NCBI GenBank assembly: GCA_002286715.1
Contig: NSJX01000009.1
Coordinates: 63,966-127,965, forward strand
Length of the DNA: 64,000 nt
From: Dentipellis sp. KUC8613
Lineage: Eukaryota; Basidiomycota; Agaricomycetes; Russulales; Hericiaceae
Direction: 5' to 3'
This document shows positions 24,583 through 36,800 of this stretch, piece by piece. Numbering within the stretch: position 1 is the first letter of the stretch; the number at the start of each line of letters is the position of its first letter. Below the pieces are notes generated by a model. The model was not told where the DNA came from. It saw only the letters and a program-made list of their open reading frames with translations, and did no database searches. The position numbers and the translations under genes were made by a program.

Positions 24583-25943
24583 ATGCGGTATACACTCACA
24601 TTCGATGCCTTCTTAGTAGCTGCTTGTCTTGGACTTTCGGCCCCTGCGTCAGTTTGGGGCATTCCGTTTTCTCGTGGCCATGAGCTTCCCGCAACTCATA
24701 TTGACTCAAGGGAGGCTTCGCACCACTCTGCGTCAGTTATCCCTGAATTTCATTCTTATAAACAAGGATATTGAAGTTATGCATGATTCTAGAAATGTAT
24801 CCCCACAAGTGGCTTCTCCTTTCACGCTCCCTCTGACACCCATAGATGACGATCTTGATATGGGCTATACCGCCTTGGTGAAGGTCGGCACGAATCCCAC
24901 TCCATACACCGTGCTCATGGACTGCGGGTCATCCGAGTTTTGGCTCGTTAGCGAGACATGCCCACAGCGTGTAAGCCCTCAGATCGGATTCAGTTTCCCA
25001 TCGACTTCTCGGTTATTTACGTTTCATTCGCAGGGTCGCCGTGTTCCCATCGGCTTTTCGACTTCGCAGACTTTCCAATCTTTAGGCGATAAATGGAAGG
25101 CCAGATATGCAGATGGTGCTGTTGTGACTGGTTCTTTCGCTACGGATGATGTCGCTATCGACGGCCGGATTCTTTCTGAACTCCCGTTTGGAACCGGCAA
25201 CACGTTGAAAGGTACTCTGACCACCGACACTTATGATGGGATCATGGGATTCGGTTTCACTGTAAGCTTGTATACTATACTTCATCCGTGAGGGGCTCTG
25301 AATATCCATATCTTGCGAACAGGAATCCTCGAAAACTGGTGCACCGACCATTCTAGATGCTCTTGCAACCACAAAGAAAATACCCCGTGCCATATCCGGC
25401 TGGAAATTGTCGCGCAACGCTGACGGTCGAAATGACGGCGAAATCATGTTCGGCGGGGAGAATGATGCCGTATTCTTCCAGGACAAACAAGTGGTCGTGC
25501 AGAACCTCTCCGGCGAATCGAACAAAAACTGGAAGTTCAACATCGACGGGATTTCCATGGATGGGTTCCAGATCATCCCGGCGCGCGTCGGCATCGTCGA
25601 CACTGGCACCAGCGTGCTGTACGTGCACCCCCGCGATGCACTCGCAGTAAACAATGAGATTCCGGGGGTCGTGGAGCTGAGGGACGGCACGTATGCGATT
25701 CCGTGTGTTTCCCAGTCGAAGCTATCGATCACCATCAACGGTCGCCAATTCGACATTGATCCGCGCGACATCGTTGCGAATCCCGTTTCAACTAAGGCAA
25801 CTACTGACATCTGCTATTCCAATATCGTTCCGGACCCGATGAGGCAGCCAGGGGAGTGGCTCATAGGAATCCCGTTCTTGAAGAATGTATACCTTACTCT
25901 CGATGTCACTGGCAACCAAATAGGATTCGCGAAGTTGCGTTAG
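24583..25943 (+). CDS. Secreted pepsin-type aspartic protease (A1), atypical DCGSS motif
   Basis: Extracellular or vacuolar endopeptidase. The start at 24583 gives a signal peptide (FDAFLVAACLGLSAPASVWG). The catalytic region follows in exons joined by introns at about 24970-25033 and 25262-25322. First active-site motif is TVLMDCGSSEFWLVS (24905-24950), with Cys in place of the usual Thr of DTGSS; the flap region follows with WKARYADGAVVTGSFATDDV. The second motif IVDTGTSVLYVHP (from about 25595) is normal, and the end is GIPFLKNVYLTLDVTGNQIG. Both catalytic Asp are present. The join between the leader and the propeptide (24640-24850) is unclear because the frame changes and several splice choices are weak; a 5' defect cannot be excluded. 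A diverged repeat lies on both sides. Confidence 0.82.
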
Positions 25944-26554
25944 ATTTGCTTCAATGATCACGAACAGTGTTTGGTCAGTGGCCTTCGAATCCCCCTCAAG
26001 ATTCTTCTCTCACCTCTTAGGCTCTTTCCTATGAGTAAGTAATCCACTGATCATTGCTCGTCTGAAAGCTTGAAGCACCAAGTCTCGAGTCGCTCTCGCT
26101 CCTTGGTTTTCTGGCCTATCATCTTGTTGCGTCTGCACGCCCTCCTACATGTTCCATCACGAAGCAACTTCCGGCGTCATCGGGGATGGGTGGGCCACGA
26201 AGTTGAGGTGAAAAGGGAAGCAAGTTTCATCATGATCATGCCGCTGCCTTCTTCTACCGTAACGGAGCTGCAACAAAAATCTTTAGAATGTCACTCACCG
26301 ATAACGAAGTGCGGACAAGTAATCAAACAGCATTGTGAATGACACCATATTGTCGAACAGATAGGGTAGTCAGATGCAAAGTACTGCCGCACTCAAGCTT
26401 GCAGGCTGTCTGAGCCTAGAAGAACTAGGGACATTAGTTCACGCAGCCGTCCACACCTTGTCAAACGGGGGCAGCCCAAGACCATGACCGCCTCGAAGTC
26501 AAACAGATGATGAAAAACAATATATATCAACGCACGCACAATCCACGACACCGC
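25944..26554. other. Convergent 3' region with right copy of the diverged repeat
   Basis: Holds the protease 3' UTR, the repeat copy at 26152-26297 and the 3' side of TRAPPC11. Nothing else seen. Confidence 0.5.
26152..26297 (+). repeat. Diverged direct repeat, right copy
   Basis: Partner of 23913-24055, same orientation. It has an extra ATCATG duplication inside. On its minus strand a GTGAGT and a TTGTTGCAG border 30-odd bases, suggesting the unit may derive from transcribed, intron-bearing sequence. Confidence 0.7.
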
Positions 26555-29500
26555 TCACGGCAGCACCAGAATCGGGCCAATCACACTCCTCTCCTCCCCC
26601 TCTGCACCCGCACCCGCGCCCACATCCTCGCCCTTCTCATCCCGGCCCTCCCTCCTCACATCGACAATCCGCATCTCCACGCCCTCCTCCGACGGCTTGC
26701 CCTCCACCGCATCCGGCGCGGTCCTCCGGCGATCCACAACCCTGATCTTCGGCACTCGCGCCCAGCCACACTCCACCGGAATCAGCATCCAGCACACGCT
26801 CTCCTCCGCGCCGGGCAGCAGCAGCGGCACGCGCGCGCTGCGCAGGCCCGCGGCGAAGAACGCGTCGGCAGCGTCCGTATCGAGATGCACCGCGAGGTCG
26901 GCAGTGAGGCTTGAGGAGTGGTTGCGCAAAGTGAGCGTGACTTGGAAGGGTGTGTGTAAGTGCGCAGTGGATGGAAGGGAGATGAGCGCGGTAAGATTGT
27001 TCTTGGGTGGTCGGAGAAGCGGGAGCGGGAGGAATGTTTTGCAGAGGGGGCCGTGCGAGTCGTCTGGGAGTGTTCTGAGTCACGGGGATGGTTAGACTCG
27101 AGATGCTGTTGCAAGGAAAGAGGGCTCACCGTCGCCATGTCAGCTCATATTCCCCAGGTCCGGTTATCGCATCGCCCTCCTCCAGATCGTCTTCAGGCGT
27201 CATGCTGATGCGGCAATGCGCCGCAAACTTGTCTCCAGGAAGCCATTCTTCTACAACGGTCAGCACACTCAGCGCACTAAAAGGGTCAAATCAATATCCC
27301 ACCCGACGCGATATCATCCTCGTCCTCGTCCAACGAACAATCCATCACCTTCGCATGCGACCCATTCTAAACCCGACCCATGCAGCGTCAATGCCGCTCC
27401 AGCCAACCAACAATCACACAAAAGAACATACCTTCCGCACCAACCGCACCTTCTCCACACTCACGCTCCACGGGCCCACACACTCCCACACGACCTTTAC
27501 CTCCGCTTCCCCACCCTCCCACTCGTCCCACCACTCACCCTCCGCGCCATACGTCCGCAGATCCAGCAGCCCCTTCGCCCCCTCCCTCGCATGCCGATAC
27601 CTCACATCATACGCCGCCTTCATCGCACCCACGGTCGGGATCACGAGCGTCTGCAGCCGCTCGCTCGTGTCCCCCGCGTGCCCCTCCGGCGCGGTCGGCG
27701 ACAGCGGGGAGATGGGGGGCGCGAGGGAGCCGGGCGCGCGCGACTGGATCGATACGTCGAGGATGCGGTCGCCGCCTGCGCCGGTGTTCGTCAGGTACAG
27801 CGTTTTGAGCACGGTTGCGCCGGGCGCGACTGACCCGAGGTCGACGCCTTTGATGAGCCCTGTCGAGCGCTCATCGTCGATGCGGATGTCGTTGACTGAA
27901 CGGCGAGTTTATGTGGGTCAGGCACGTTTGGGAAGAGAAGGAGAAGGGAGCGCGTGCGTACTGGCTTCGTCGATTTCGGTCGGCTGCAGCAGTACGTCCA
28001 GAACGACCTCTAGCGGCCGGTCGTCGAGGTTCGTGACGTCGATCACGATGGGGTATTCCTCGTCCAGGAGCGCGGGCGCGTGGTGCGAGAAGGAAATTTC
28101 GATTTGGTGAGGTTTGTAGTTGACGCTGTCACCACGGGTTAGTATTGAATTCTGTCTTGCGGTAAGGAACGAGGGTGGGGTGAGGTACTCACACAACCTC
28201 GGAGTAATCGGTGCGGCGGATGGGCACGAATGTGACGGGCTCGGTCGACGTGAGCCAGCGCGGTGCGCGCACGATGCCCTCTCGCGCGTTCGAGAAGTCG
28301 ATGGGGATCTCGATGGCCCATCTTGCTTCTGTCAGCGTCAAGACGGCGCGAGTAATCTGACGATGGTCGTGTCAATGAATATTCGAAATAGGCAGGGAGT
28401 TAAAGCTCACCTGCAGTGTTGTTGGGACTTCGCTCGCAACCGTTCCCGTAAACACGACCGTTGAACCCTTCCCCCATCGCAGGTTAGCCACCAATCCCTC
28501 GTCCTTTTCGCTCTCTTCTCCTTCCTCAGATCCCGACGCCGAACTCGATCCTGATTCTGCATCGGCCAACACTTCACCCAAATCTAGGCACTGGACGCCG
28601 CCCTCGATTTCCGCAGAAGGCGCATCGGTGGATTGATATATCATTACCGGCTCCGTGCGGTGAGAAAAGTATATTGCGAGAGAAGAGAAGGGCAGGGACG
28701 AGAGAGAGACGTCTGGAGGAACGGAGATAGATATTTGGAAGGCGATTCGCTCGTTGACGGAGGCTGTGGATTTCCAGAAGATGACGGATGTGTCGACTAA
28801 GCGTGTTTTGTGTCAGCGAAGAATAGAGAAAAGGGGGGGAGATAGGGCGGACAAATGGGTTCTGATTCGGACAAGTCGACCGCGAGCGGCTCATCAGAGG
28901 TGGAAGGAACGGTGCTCTACACTCAATCGTTAATCTTGCGAAACAGCAGATGACACAGGCAGCATACATACCCTCAGCACCGCAAGCAGATCCTCTTCGA
29001 TGCTACCATCCTCGTCAGTCCCCGTCGCAGAGCCTTGAAAACTGATCAGTGGTCTTGCAAACATAGCGACTGTCGCGACGACATACCATACGCAAGCATC
29101 TCGACCAGCAGCTTCACACTGAGCTCCATATCACCAAGCTTCTGCGCACACGAGTACCACGTCGACAACAGCGGCTGGAGCATCGAGCGCCATTTCTCGC
29201 GCCGGTACGTGCGCGCTATGCGTTCAAAGAAACTGTCACAACAGACAGTTCAATCACATTGAGCCGTCGAGCAAGCGGAAAGAGACATACCGCACAGCCA
29301 TGTCGAACTTCCCCGATTCAGAATACGTCTGCGCAATACGGTCGGCAATGCGTAGTGTCAGCCTCCCTTGGCCATTCGCGGAAGTGCTATATTTACGGAA
29401 CAGCTCGTAGGATTTAGTGTACAGCTGGGACCATGATAAAAATTGAATGCTGTACAGTGGAAAGAGAGATGAAAGACGCACCTCGAGAATGATAGTCAGA

Positions 29501-31564
29501 TGATCGACCTTTTTCTCATTCACAAAGCCGGGCGAATTATTCGACTGGGCCGACTAGCACGTACGCAGTCATCATCAGCACCACTCCCTTTCGTGCACCA
29601 CGAGATGAAGGGGGCAAGGGACGTACATTCTCCAGCATCGCCAAGAACCGCGCCCGCCTCTTCTCCGTCGCCCGCGCCCCCATATAATAATAAAATCCAG
29701 GATGCTGCAGCGCATGCGCGGGGTTGAGCCCCAGCAGCCTCAGCGCGTCCACCTCGAGGTTGCCCATCCCGACGCCCACAGCCCCGCGCTGCATCGCCTG
29801 CAGCTGCATCTGGGACGCGGCAAGTGCGGCGGTGGAGGGCGTCTTGACGGGCGTGTTGGATGGGAGCTTGAGCGATGCGCGCGTGCCCTGTTCGAGCAGT
29901 TCCGCAAAGACGCGGTGTCTGGTGGGCGGTGGTCAGGGTGTGAGAAAGGACCTGGGAGAAGGAGGGGAAGGGGAGGGGGTACGGACTGCCGCGCGATCCA
30001 GCTCCAGAACTCGAACGTCTCCTCGCCGATCCCCCAGCCGCGCGAGAAATCGCTGAACTTGCGCATGTGGATGTTGTGCTGCGAGAGCGCGAGCGAGTGC
30101 TCGTTGTTGTACAGGTACAGCTTACATATCTGCGTCCCATCGCAGCTCCTCAGCATCATACAGAAACAACGCACAGCGCACGACGCAGAACGCACCTTGA
30201 TATTGATACAATCCGCGAGCACCTTCGCCTCGGCCCAGCGCTTCGTGCGGGGCGGCAATATCGCCGTCGACCCGAACATGTTGTTGAGCGTTGAGTACGC
30301 ATCCTGGTAGTGTCTCACGGTTCATTCAACTCGGACCCCTCGCGCACATCACATCGGAGCGCAAAGACTCACTTGAGCGCGACCTCGTCCTCGCCGCGGA
30401 ACTCGGCAAAACAGGCCATCTTGAACTCGTAGCGCACGGTCCAGCCCTCTGGCCGCAGCGGCCGCACGACGCTCGGCGTGCCGACGGGCGAGAGCGGGTT
30501 GATGTATGAGGTCGAAGTTTGGGTGTGCCGATTGCGTTTTCGCCGGACGCGCTTGGAGTGCGAGGTGTAGTACTCTACGGCAGGTTCGTAGAGCGCTTGT
30601 TGGAGACTTATAGACGGTATTAAATGAGCGCCGAAATGATACGCTGGTCCCGTAAGGTGCTTACCTCTTGACGAACTCATTCAACTCGGCGGGGCTTACC
30701 GGACTCAAGACGAACAACGCCGCCCTCGAATCCAGTCCACTCTGCCTCCTAATAAACGTCAATCTCGTATCCAGCGCCGGATCGTCTATCCATCCACCGT
30801 CAACGCCTGTCGCTCACTACCCCCCGTTACGTAATCGGAAAGTACGAACCTAGCATCTTCCTGCTTGCGATGAGCACGACAGTGAGCTTGATCCCGCGCT
30901 CGTTCGTGGTGCGTTTGCGCTTCGCGACCTCAGCAGAAAGCTCCGCGTCGCGCCGGCGCTCGTCCTCCTCGCGCTCGCGGATGCGCTCGGGGTCGAACGC
31001 GTCGAGCGGCGAACGCGAGGCGATGGGCGGGGACTCGTACAGGCGCATGAAGAGGACGAACACGGAGGGGACTAGCGCGGTGTGCTTGCGCACCCAGATG
31101 GGCGCGATGATGCCGTCGGGGTGCAAAGGCGAGGAGTGCGTGAGCGGGGATAAGGGCGAGTGCGCGTTCGCGTAGTTCGTGTCGTCGGCGGGCAGCAGTT
31201 TGCGTGGGGGAAAGCGGGCTTCCTGCATCGGGTCAGCGTGTCCGTAAAGGAGATCGCCGTAGATGATGGTATGGGGACGTACCTTGTCGACGAGGACGAC
31301 TTGGAAGGTCTTGGATTTCTCGGGCTGCCATATCGCCGGCTTGCGCTGGGAGAGGAGCGCGTCGCGCAGTCTGAGCATCAGGACGGTGAAGGGGTCTTGT
31401 GCGGGCTTTGGTGTGCCCGGTGGGATCTGCGCAGACGAGGGTGTGGAAGGCGTGGAAGGCGTCGGAGGTGCATCTGGGGGATTCGTTGGTGGGGGGATGT
31501 CGAGGCCGGCCACGAACATCAATGGGGCCAGCTGCGCCAGCAATTCCGGGGGATATGAATTCAT
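26555..31564 (-). CDS. TRAPPC11: TRAPP complex subunit TRAPPC11 (Foie gras / Gryzun)
   Basis: Subunit of the TRAPP tethering complex in ER-Golgi traffic. Start at 31564 (MNSYPPELLAQLAPLMFVAG), then a Pro-rich linker. The Foie gras domain is spread over several exons: VRYEFKMACFAEFRGEDEVA, HYQDAYSTLNNM, RWAEAKVLADCINIKICKLY, FSRGWGIGEETFEFWSWIAR, HPGFYYYMGARATEKRRARF, LYTKSYELFRKYSTSANGQG, then RIADRIAQTYSESGKFDMAV and WRSMLQPLLSTWYSCAQKLG. The C-terminal Gryzun part is rich in beta-strand sequence and ends at 26555 after an acidic segment and SVIGPILVLP. More than ten introns. Length of about 1300-1400 codons fits fungal members. Confidence 0.88.
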
Positions 31565-32664
31565 GATAGAGCTCTACAGGGTGATATCGTGTTGTTTCTG
31601 TTACACCTGTAAGTTATGGCAACTGCTCTGGATGTAGCAGCACACGCGAAGTTGATCACTCACGAAGAAACGCGTCAGAATGTTTGGAACAGGAAAAATG
31701 CTTGATATTGTTGCTCCTAAGCCGAGTTCATGAGGTCGCCGGGTGAAATGAGGACTGCTCGTCGCGTCTGTCCGCCTAAGTCAGGCCGTGGTTAGTACGA
31801 TTGTCACGGTCGGTGTCCAGCAGCACGGAGATGACGTGCGTCACCTCCGTTACGCTTCGTGACGTTAGGGTTCATGACCGTGACATCCACTTTTATTCCA
31901 ATCCTCCATCATCTGGATTTTATCTTACTCCTGAATTCTGTGGGCAAAAGCGATTGCTACCCGCATGCCTCCATCTGATCAGGCGGTTCGTGAATAGTCC
32001 CGAGTCTGCAGATTTCGGGCGTGCATGGTGCGGCGTTTGCACATTTATATTATGTACGCACACACAACAGGCCGTAGTAATAGCCTCCAATAGGTACGCC
32101 CTCGCACCTTTTGCTACCCCTCCTCAGGGTCCCATAGAGAGGGCTTACGGCCTACTGACGGTTTAGGTTCACAGCGCGTCTCTTGATCTCATGGTGTTGT
32201 CTCCGAAAAGGTATCCCGAGGATTCCTCTCAGCTGCCGTTTTCATTTCACGTGCCTCATCAACGTCAGTGCCACTACGCGTGTACGAACAGAGGCGTGGA
32301 TATGGAAGCCATTTTCCCTTCTATGCTTTATTTCGTCTCGATGCCATACGGTTCCGGCGCGATCAGTCTATTGGAAGAATGTCTTCGATGCATCGACTAT
32401 CGTAATGATGACTTGCATACGCGATGGTCATATCCGCTCGGTGATGTCGATGTCAGGATTCCTAGCCAGGTTTCTGTCACCATTGCTCCTTTCTCCTTGA
32501 GGCCTACGTCCCCCACACGCCACAGTTCGTTGTCATTGACGGGGTGTGTTCCTAATTACCTCTTTCGGAGCTTTCTAATGATCCTGCTGGGAACCCGCAG
32601 GACGACTTTCTCGTCCTCCTCTCTAGGCGAACCCAACCAGGATGGCCGATCTACCCACGTGCGC
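31565..32664. other. Intergenic region upstream of TRAPPC11
   Basis: Contains an open plus frame of 178 codons from 32191 with no recognisable features and poor protein-like composition. Otherwise nothing seen. Confidence 0.35.
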
Positions 32665-32672
32665 TATAAAAG
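32656..32672 (+). promoter_or_regulatory. CACGTG box and TATA box
   Basis: CACGTG at 32656-32661 directly followed by TATAAAAG at 32665-32672, a strong core promoter pointing right. The transcript it serves is probably the small frame starting at 32890. Confidence 0.45.
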
Positions 32673-32889
32673 GCGACAAATCTCCCTGTCTTCCCTTATC
32701 GCAGGTACGGACGTTCGTTCATTTTAACTTGCCCTTCCATAAGCTCTTTCTGCACGTTTTCTATGACATTCTTACTGAAGAGGCAACTTCGATCCATCTG
32801 CAGCTCGCATAAAGTCCACTTGATGAGCTGTGTATAAGTGGTCGCTGACAACATCCCCCTGTTCCCGACGCCCGCCTTTGAGGCACACG

Positions 32890-33146
32890 ATGATGAATCG
32901 CTCGGGTGTCCTCACTTGCGCTTCTTTGCTCATATTGCTATTTCTCTTCTCGATTCTAATGACAGTACCTGTATATCACGACGCGTCGCAGGTAAGTCGC
33001 CGTATCCGTCAATTCCGCTGGAAGCTATAGTATTTATCTCGGATTCCTAGATCCTATCCGATTCATCACAAGATACACGACATCGATTTATTCCTGTCTA
33101 CATAAGGCGTCCTGGAAGTCTTCTATCTGGACAAGTCGCGACATAA
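32890..33146 (+). CDS. Possible small secreted protein
   Basis: Unrecognised. ATG at 32890 gives a signal-peptide-like start with hydrophobic core ASLLILLFLFSILMTVPV. After 34 codons a GTAAGT donor (32992) and an acceptor ending at 33050 join in frame to a second exon of 31 codons containing RHRFIPVYIRRPG and a TAA stop. Product 65 residues, no Cys in the mature part. A TATA box lies about 220 bp upstream. Another acceptor at 33030 is possible. Evidence is only the signal-like leader, the good donor and the promoter. Confidence 0.3.
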
Positions 33147-33778
33147 CAAGATACCAGAAGGTGAGACCTTGTCGCGTGATGTCGAAATCAACAGCTCACG
33201 ACAGTTTCACAAGCTCTTGCAACGGGTCTGATGATGTGGGACGTGGTGTAAGAATAAGACCACAGTGGAGTCTTTGTGTCAGATGTACAGTATGTACAGT
33301 GTGATACCCGTGGTTCGACAGAGAGCACACCGTGTCTCTTGATTTTGGCACGCGATCAGTTGACGCGACAGTCGTCAGATGACCTTGTGAGAAACTCACG
33401 TGAAAATGACACAAGTGGTATGACTGAGGCACCCGCCGGCACGACGCCGCGTCCGAGTGCGCGCCTGAGTTTCCGTCAACCGCGTTGGCTTATAGACTGC
33501 GCGGCGGCAGGAAATCTTGGCTGTCGTCCGCATCCTCCGTGCCATACTCTCGACATCCCCAAGGATACGAGTAGCTGATAGGCCCGCATCTCCAGGAATC
33601 TGTAACGTTTTCGAGACCGTGATAACCGACTAGTGCGTGCCGAGCTTCCTTCATCCCTGCAGGCTTGGCCCTAACGTCCATACAAATCGTCAGCCTTCCT
33701 TAGCAGTGCACCCTCCGCGTATGCCTCTTTTAGTGCCTTGATCTGACGTGAGGAACACACGCCCCACTGCCCCCGTCC
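33147..33778. other. Intergenic region
   Basis: Upstream of the alpha/beta hydrolase gene. No gene or repeat recognised. Confidence 0.4.
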
Positions 33779-33785
33779 TATAAAC
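33779..33785 (+). promoter_or_regulatory. TATA box of the alpha/beta hydrolase gene
   Basis: TATAAAC, 87-93 bp upstream of the start at 33872. Confidence 0.45.
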
Positions 33786-33871
33786 GCTCCTGACATCAAA
33801 CATAGAACGCACCTGACGGCTGGCCCGAGCCCAACCAACCCTTCGCCCATCTGCTCACCCGCACATCCACC

Positions 33872-36800
33872 ATGTCCAACTCGTTGACCCGGAATGCCGG
33901 GTTCAAGGTCGGCCCTATATTCCTGGAGACGCTCGTGCGCCACTATTTCGACCGGCTGAAGCGCGACGCGCCGAAAGCGGTGGCCTTGAGGCAGGACGAG
34001 TTTCTGTATGATGAGGCGTTCAATATTGTCAAGGTGCGTCGTGACGTCGAAATCTGTATATCCGAGTCGGCTAACAACTGTCGACCGCGTAGAAATTCCT
34101 TCAAGCTTCGACCAGGTCAGTTGTGGCCGGTCCGAGTCTACATGTAACTGACGTCAGAGCCAGGCACACAGTCGAGGAACTGCAAGCCTTCTCGAATACG
34201 CGCACACCATCTCCGCCCTGGGTACATGTCGTCAGGCTCCGAATACCCATGTCATGTTGCGATGACGCGGCGGCGTTGATGATCAAAGCCTTTGGAGGGG
34301 AGGAGGTCATGAAGCGCATCGTGGGTGGGGTCAAGTGGTGGCAAGTCCGTGGTGTCAAAGGGTGCGTGACACTACTCCATCTTCAATGCTCAAACTCATC
34401 TCTGCTTTGAATACAGGGTCGATGCAGAGTGGATCACAGCCCGGAAGGACTGGCAGGAGGCGAAGAAACGCGCAAAGGAAGGGCGAGAGCGCACCACCTC
34501 AGATGCGAAGACGCAGAGTCGCTTCCGCGCTCCGTTCTTGCAGACTCCACCCTCGCATCGCAACACCAACAAGGATGAGCAGCCCAGTGAGAGTGCGAAT
34601 GCAACACCATCTGACAAAGGCAAGGAGAAAGAGAAGGAAACGGACACTCCGGAAGATACTGGTGCTTACCAGCCCGAGATGGATGAGATGAGGTGTATTT
34701 TATACTCACATGGCGGTACGTTAGTTGCCCGGTGGTGTGAAATCAATATACTGATCGGGTGCATCGCTTAGGTGGATACTATTTCGGGAGCGTGGACCAA
34801 GAGCGGTACGTACATACCTTGGTCTACTACTGTTTTATCCGAGGCTGATTTTTCTATGTGTCCACTATAGATATAGTATTCAGCGTTACGCGCGGAAGAT
34901 CCATGGCCGTGTCTTGGGTAAGCCCCAGTTCTATCTCAATCTGATTCATCCATTCACGTAGCTTCTAGCTATCAACTATCGTTTGGCCCCCCAATATCCA
35001 TTCCCTTGTGCCATCCAGGATCTACTTGCCGCATGTGTGTTGAATTCACGTTCATCGCTAGTGTTCCGTTCTGACTCCTCATTTGGACTTTGGACTGTAG
35101 ATCTCTACCTCATCCGCCCTCCTCCCGACGCAGCACATACTCCAGTCAAACCCGGCCACATCATCATCGCCGGAGACTCCGCTGGCGGCGGCCTCTCGCT
35201 TGCTTTGCTACAAGTAATCCGTGACACCGGTCTGCCACCACCAGCAGGCGCCGTGCTAATCTCACCGTGGTGTGACTTCACACACTCATTTCCTAGCATC
35301 TACACCAACACGGATACCGTGCGTAAACTGACGACGTCACACAAAATGGCTCCGGTTGATTATATTTCTTATAGGACGTCATACCTTCGACCGGTCTCTC
35401 CTTGCACAAACCGAGCCCCCTGTGGCCCCCTCCTTCCGACGAAGTCATTCATAGCGTCCGTGACCGCCTGCGCAAGACCGTGCGCGAGGCCATCTGGCCG
35501 CGTCTCAAGCACCCTCGCGCCTCGAAGTCTGACACAGACCTCGCTGCTTCACATTCCAACCTCCCACGAGCTTCATCTTCAGTGCCGGATGTCGACCTCG
35601 ACCTCAGTTCCCCCGCTGTGATCTCCAAGTCCGTCCCCTCTGCAGATGGTCCCATCGAAGTCGGCTCCACTGTCGATCTTCCGACCCCTGGTTCACCGGG
35701 CGGCTCTATCCTTCTCCGTACGCAATCGGGCGAATCGCTCGAGATCAACCAGCAGATACAGTTGTATGCACCGAATACGCTGCTGAAGCATCCCTTGGTG
35801 AGCCCGGCTTTGAGCTACCTGGGCGGACTGCCGCCTTTGTTGGTCATTGCGAGCGACAAGGAGGTACTGCGAGACGAGATCATTTACGCGTGAGTGATAT
35901 TCATCTTGTGATCCCTCGGGAGCTGAACCTCAGGTTTCTCTGTGCGAAGTGCGCACAAGGCTGCATATCCCGAGAAATTCCCCATCGGCGAGGAGGCCAA
36001 GAGATTGTACCCCTGCCTCGAGGGAATCGAGCAGCGCTACGGGCCCACACCGGTGCATCTGCAGGTCTACGACGGTACGTGTCGGGTTCATCTGACTAGA
36101 AACATAGTGCGCACTCAACCACCTAACCACCGCACAGACGCAGCGCATGTGCTCCCCGTGCTCTTCGCATTCACGACCCCCGCCAAGTACTGCTACCGCG
36201 CGATCGCCAGCTTCTGCAAGCACGTCACGAACATGCTGCCGACGCCGCAGAGCCCCATCACGGCCGTGCCCGTGTTCACGTTCTCCCCGGAGACGCTGTC
36301 GCTCGCGTCGCACGCGGAGGAGGGGGGCGACGCGCCGCAGCCGATGAACCGCGCGAGCTCGCTGCGGCTGAACGTAGAAATTGAAGCGAGCTTCTCGTCG
36401 TCGTCGTCGCTGTCGGTCAAGTCGGACGACAGCCCACTGAAGCGCAAGTCCAAGACCATCAATTCGGGCTCGGTCAGGCGCTCGTGGTCGAAGCGGGCCT
36501 CGCTGCGCACGCACTCGCTGCTGCGCAGCACGCGGTCCGAGGACGGGGGGGACTCGGCGCAGCGGAAGGGGCAGCAGCAGCACGAGAAGCAGCGGCAGGA
36601 TTCGGGGTCGAACGACTCGGGCGACGTGGCCGGGCCGCGGTTCAAAGAAGGCTCGGACCCACATGCGAAGGGGGACATCCTCGCCGGCGATCCTGCCGTG
36701 TATGACGGGACATGGGTGCGTTTTTTTCTTACTGCACGCTGCCCAATTCATTCTGGCCCTGACGTTGACGTTCGTGAAACACAGGGCCTTTCCGTGACGC

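Noticed and set aside
32191..32727. 178-codon plus frame between TRAPPC11 and the hydrolase
   Set aside because: No leader, motif or splice logic; a strong TATA box falls inside its end.
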